Source: Alphaproteobacteria bacterium UBA2964 (GTDB taxonomy: Bacteria > Pseudomonadota > Alphaproteobacteria > MPNO01 > UBA2964). Taken from it: a DNA stretch of 7,949 bases. Of this stretch, positions 6,976 through 7,949 are shown one piece after another. The notes under the pieces are model-generated. The model did not search any database, was not told the origin of the DNA, and saw only the letters and a program-made list of their open reading frames with translations. Both the position numbers and the translations under genes were made by a program. Numbering within the stretch: position 1 is the first letter of the stretch; each line of letters starts with the position of its first letter. Where the stretch lies: positions 3,793 to 11,741 of the forward strand of contig DEBE01000176.1 of NCBI GenBank assembly GCA_002348425.1, read 5' to 3'.

Positions 6976-7949
<974 letters not shown>

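Overview
The window looks like the chromosome of an AT-rich alphaproteobacterium. The SdhA, SdhB, Asd and Mdh proteins carry alphaproteobacterial or mitochondrial-type signatures. The order leuB - asd - CoA lyase - sdhCDAB - mdh resembles arrangements I recall from Rhodospirillales-like genomes. The fairly long, very AT-rich spacers argue against an extremely streamlined genome such as SAR11. A marine or host-associated Rhodospirillales/SAR116-like lineage is a guess, not something the sequence proves. All genes are on the + strand.

Layout: (1) 1-405, the C-terminal third of 3-isopropylmalate dehydrogenase (leuB), cut by the window edge. (2) 476-649, a 57-residue exported peptide or possible lipoprotein of unknown function. 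(3) 790-1863, aspartate-semialdehyde dehydrogenase (asd). (4) 2090-2986, a CitE-like CoA-ester lyase of the malyl-CoA/citramalyl-CoA lyase superfamily. (5) 2987-3431, a 445-base AT-rich spacer with no gene but with a cluster of DnaA-box-like nonamers. (6) 3432-6856, the complete succinate dehydrogenase operon sdhC-sdhD-sdhA-sdhB. (7) 6991 to the window end, malate dehydrogenase (mdh), complete except for its last residue or so and the stop codon.

Functionally, leuB and asd belong to amino-acid biosynthesis (leucine; the aspartate family and diaminopimelate). The second half is the oxidative C4 arm of the TCA cycle. Succinate dehydrogenase feeds electrons from succinate into ubiquinone, and malate dehydrogenase makes oxaloacetate. 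The CoA lyase next to them probably cleaves or forms a (methyl)malyl- or citramalyl-type CoA ester, which would link acetyl-CoA, propionyl-CoA or glyoxylate to the C4 pool. Its exact substrate cannot be read from the sequence.

Most of the window is ordinary core metabolism, and I see no mobile element, CRISPR array, tRNA/rRNA, defence system or foreign-looking gene. The points most worth a second look are the DnaA-box-like cluster in the spacer before sdhC, the small exported peptide between leuB and asd, and the CoA lyase, whose position equivalent to the catalytic Asp of characterised malyl-CoA lyases appears to be Glu.
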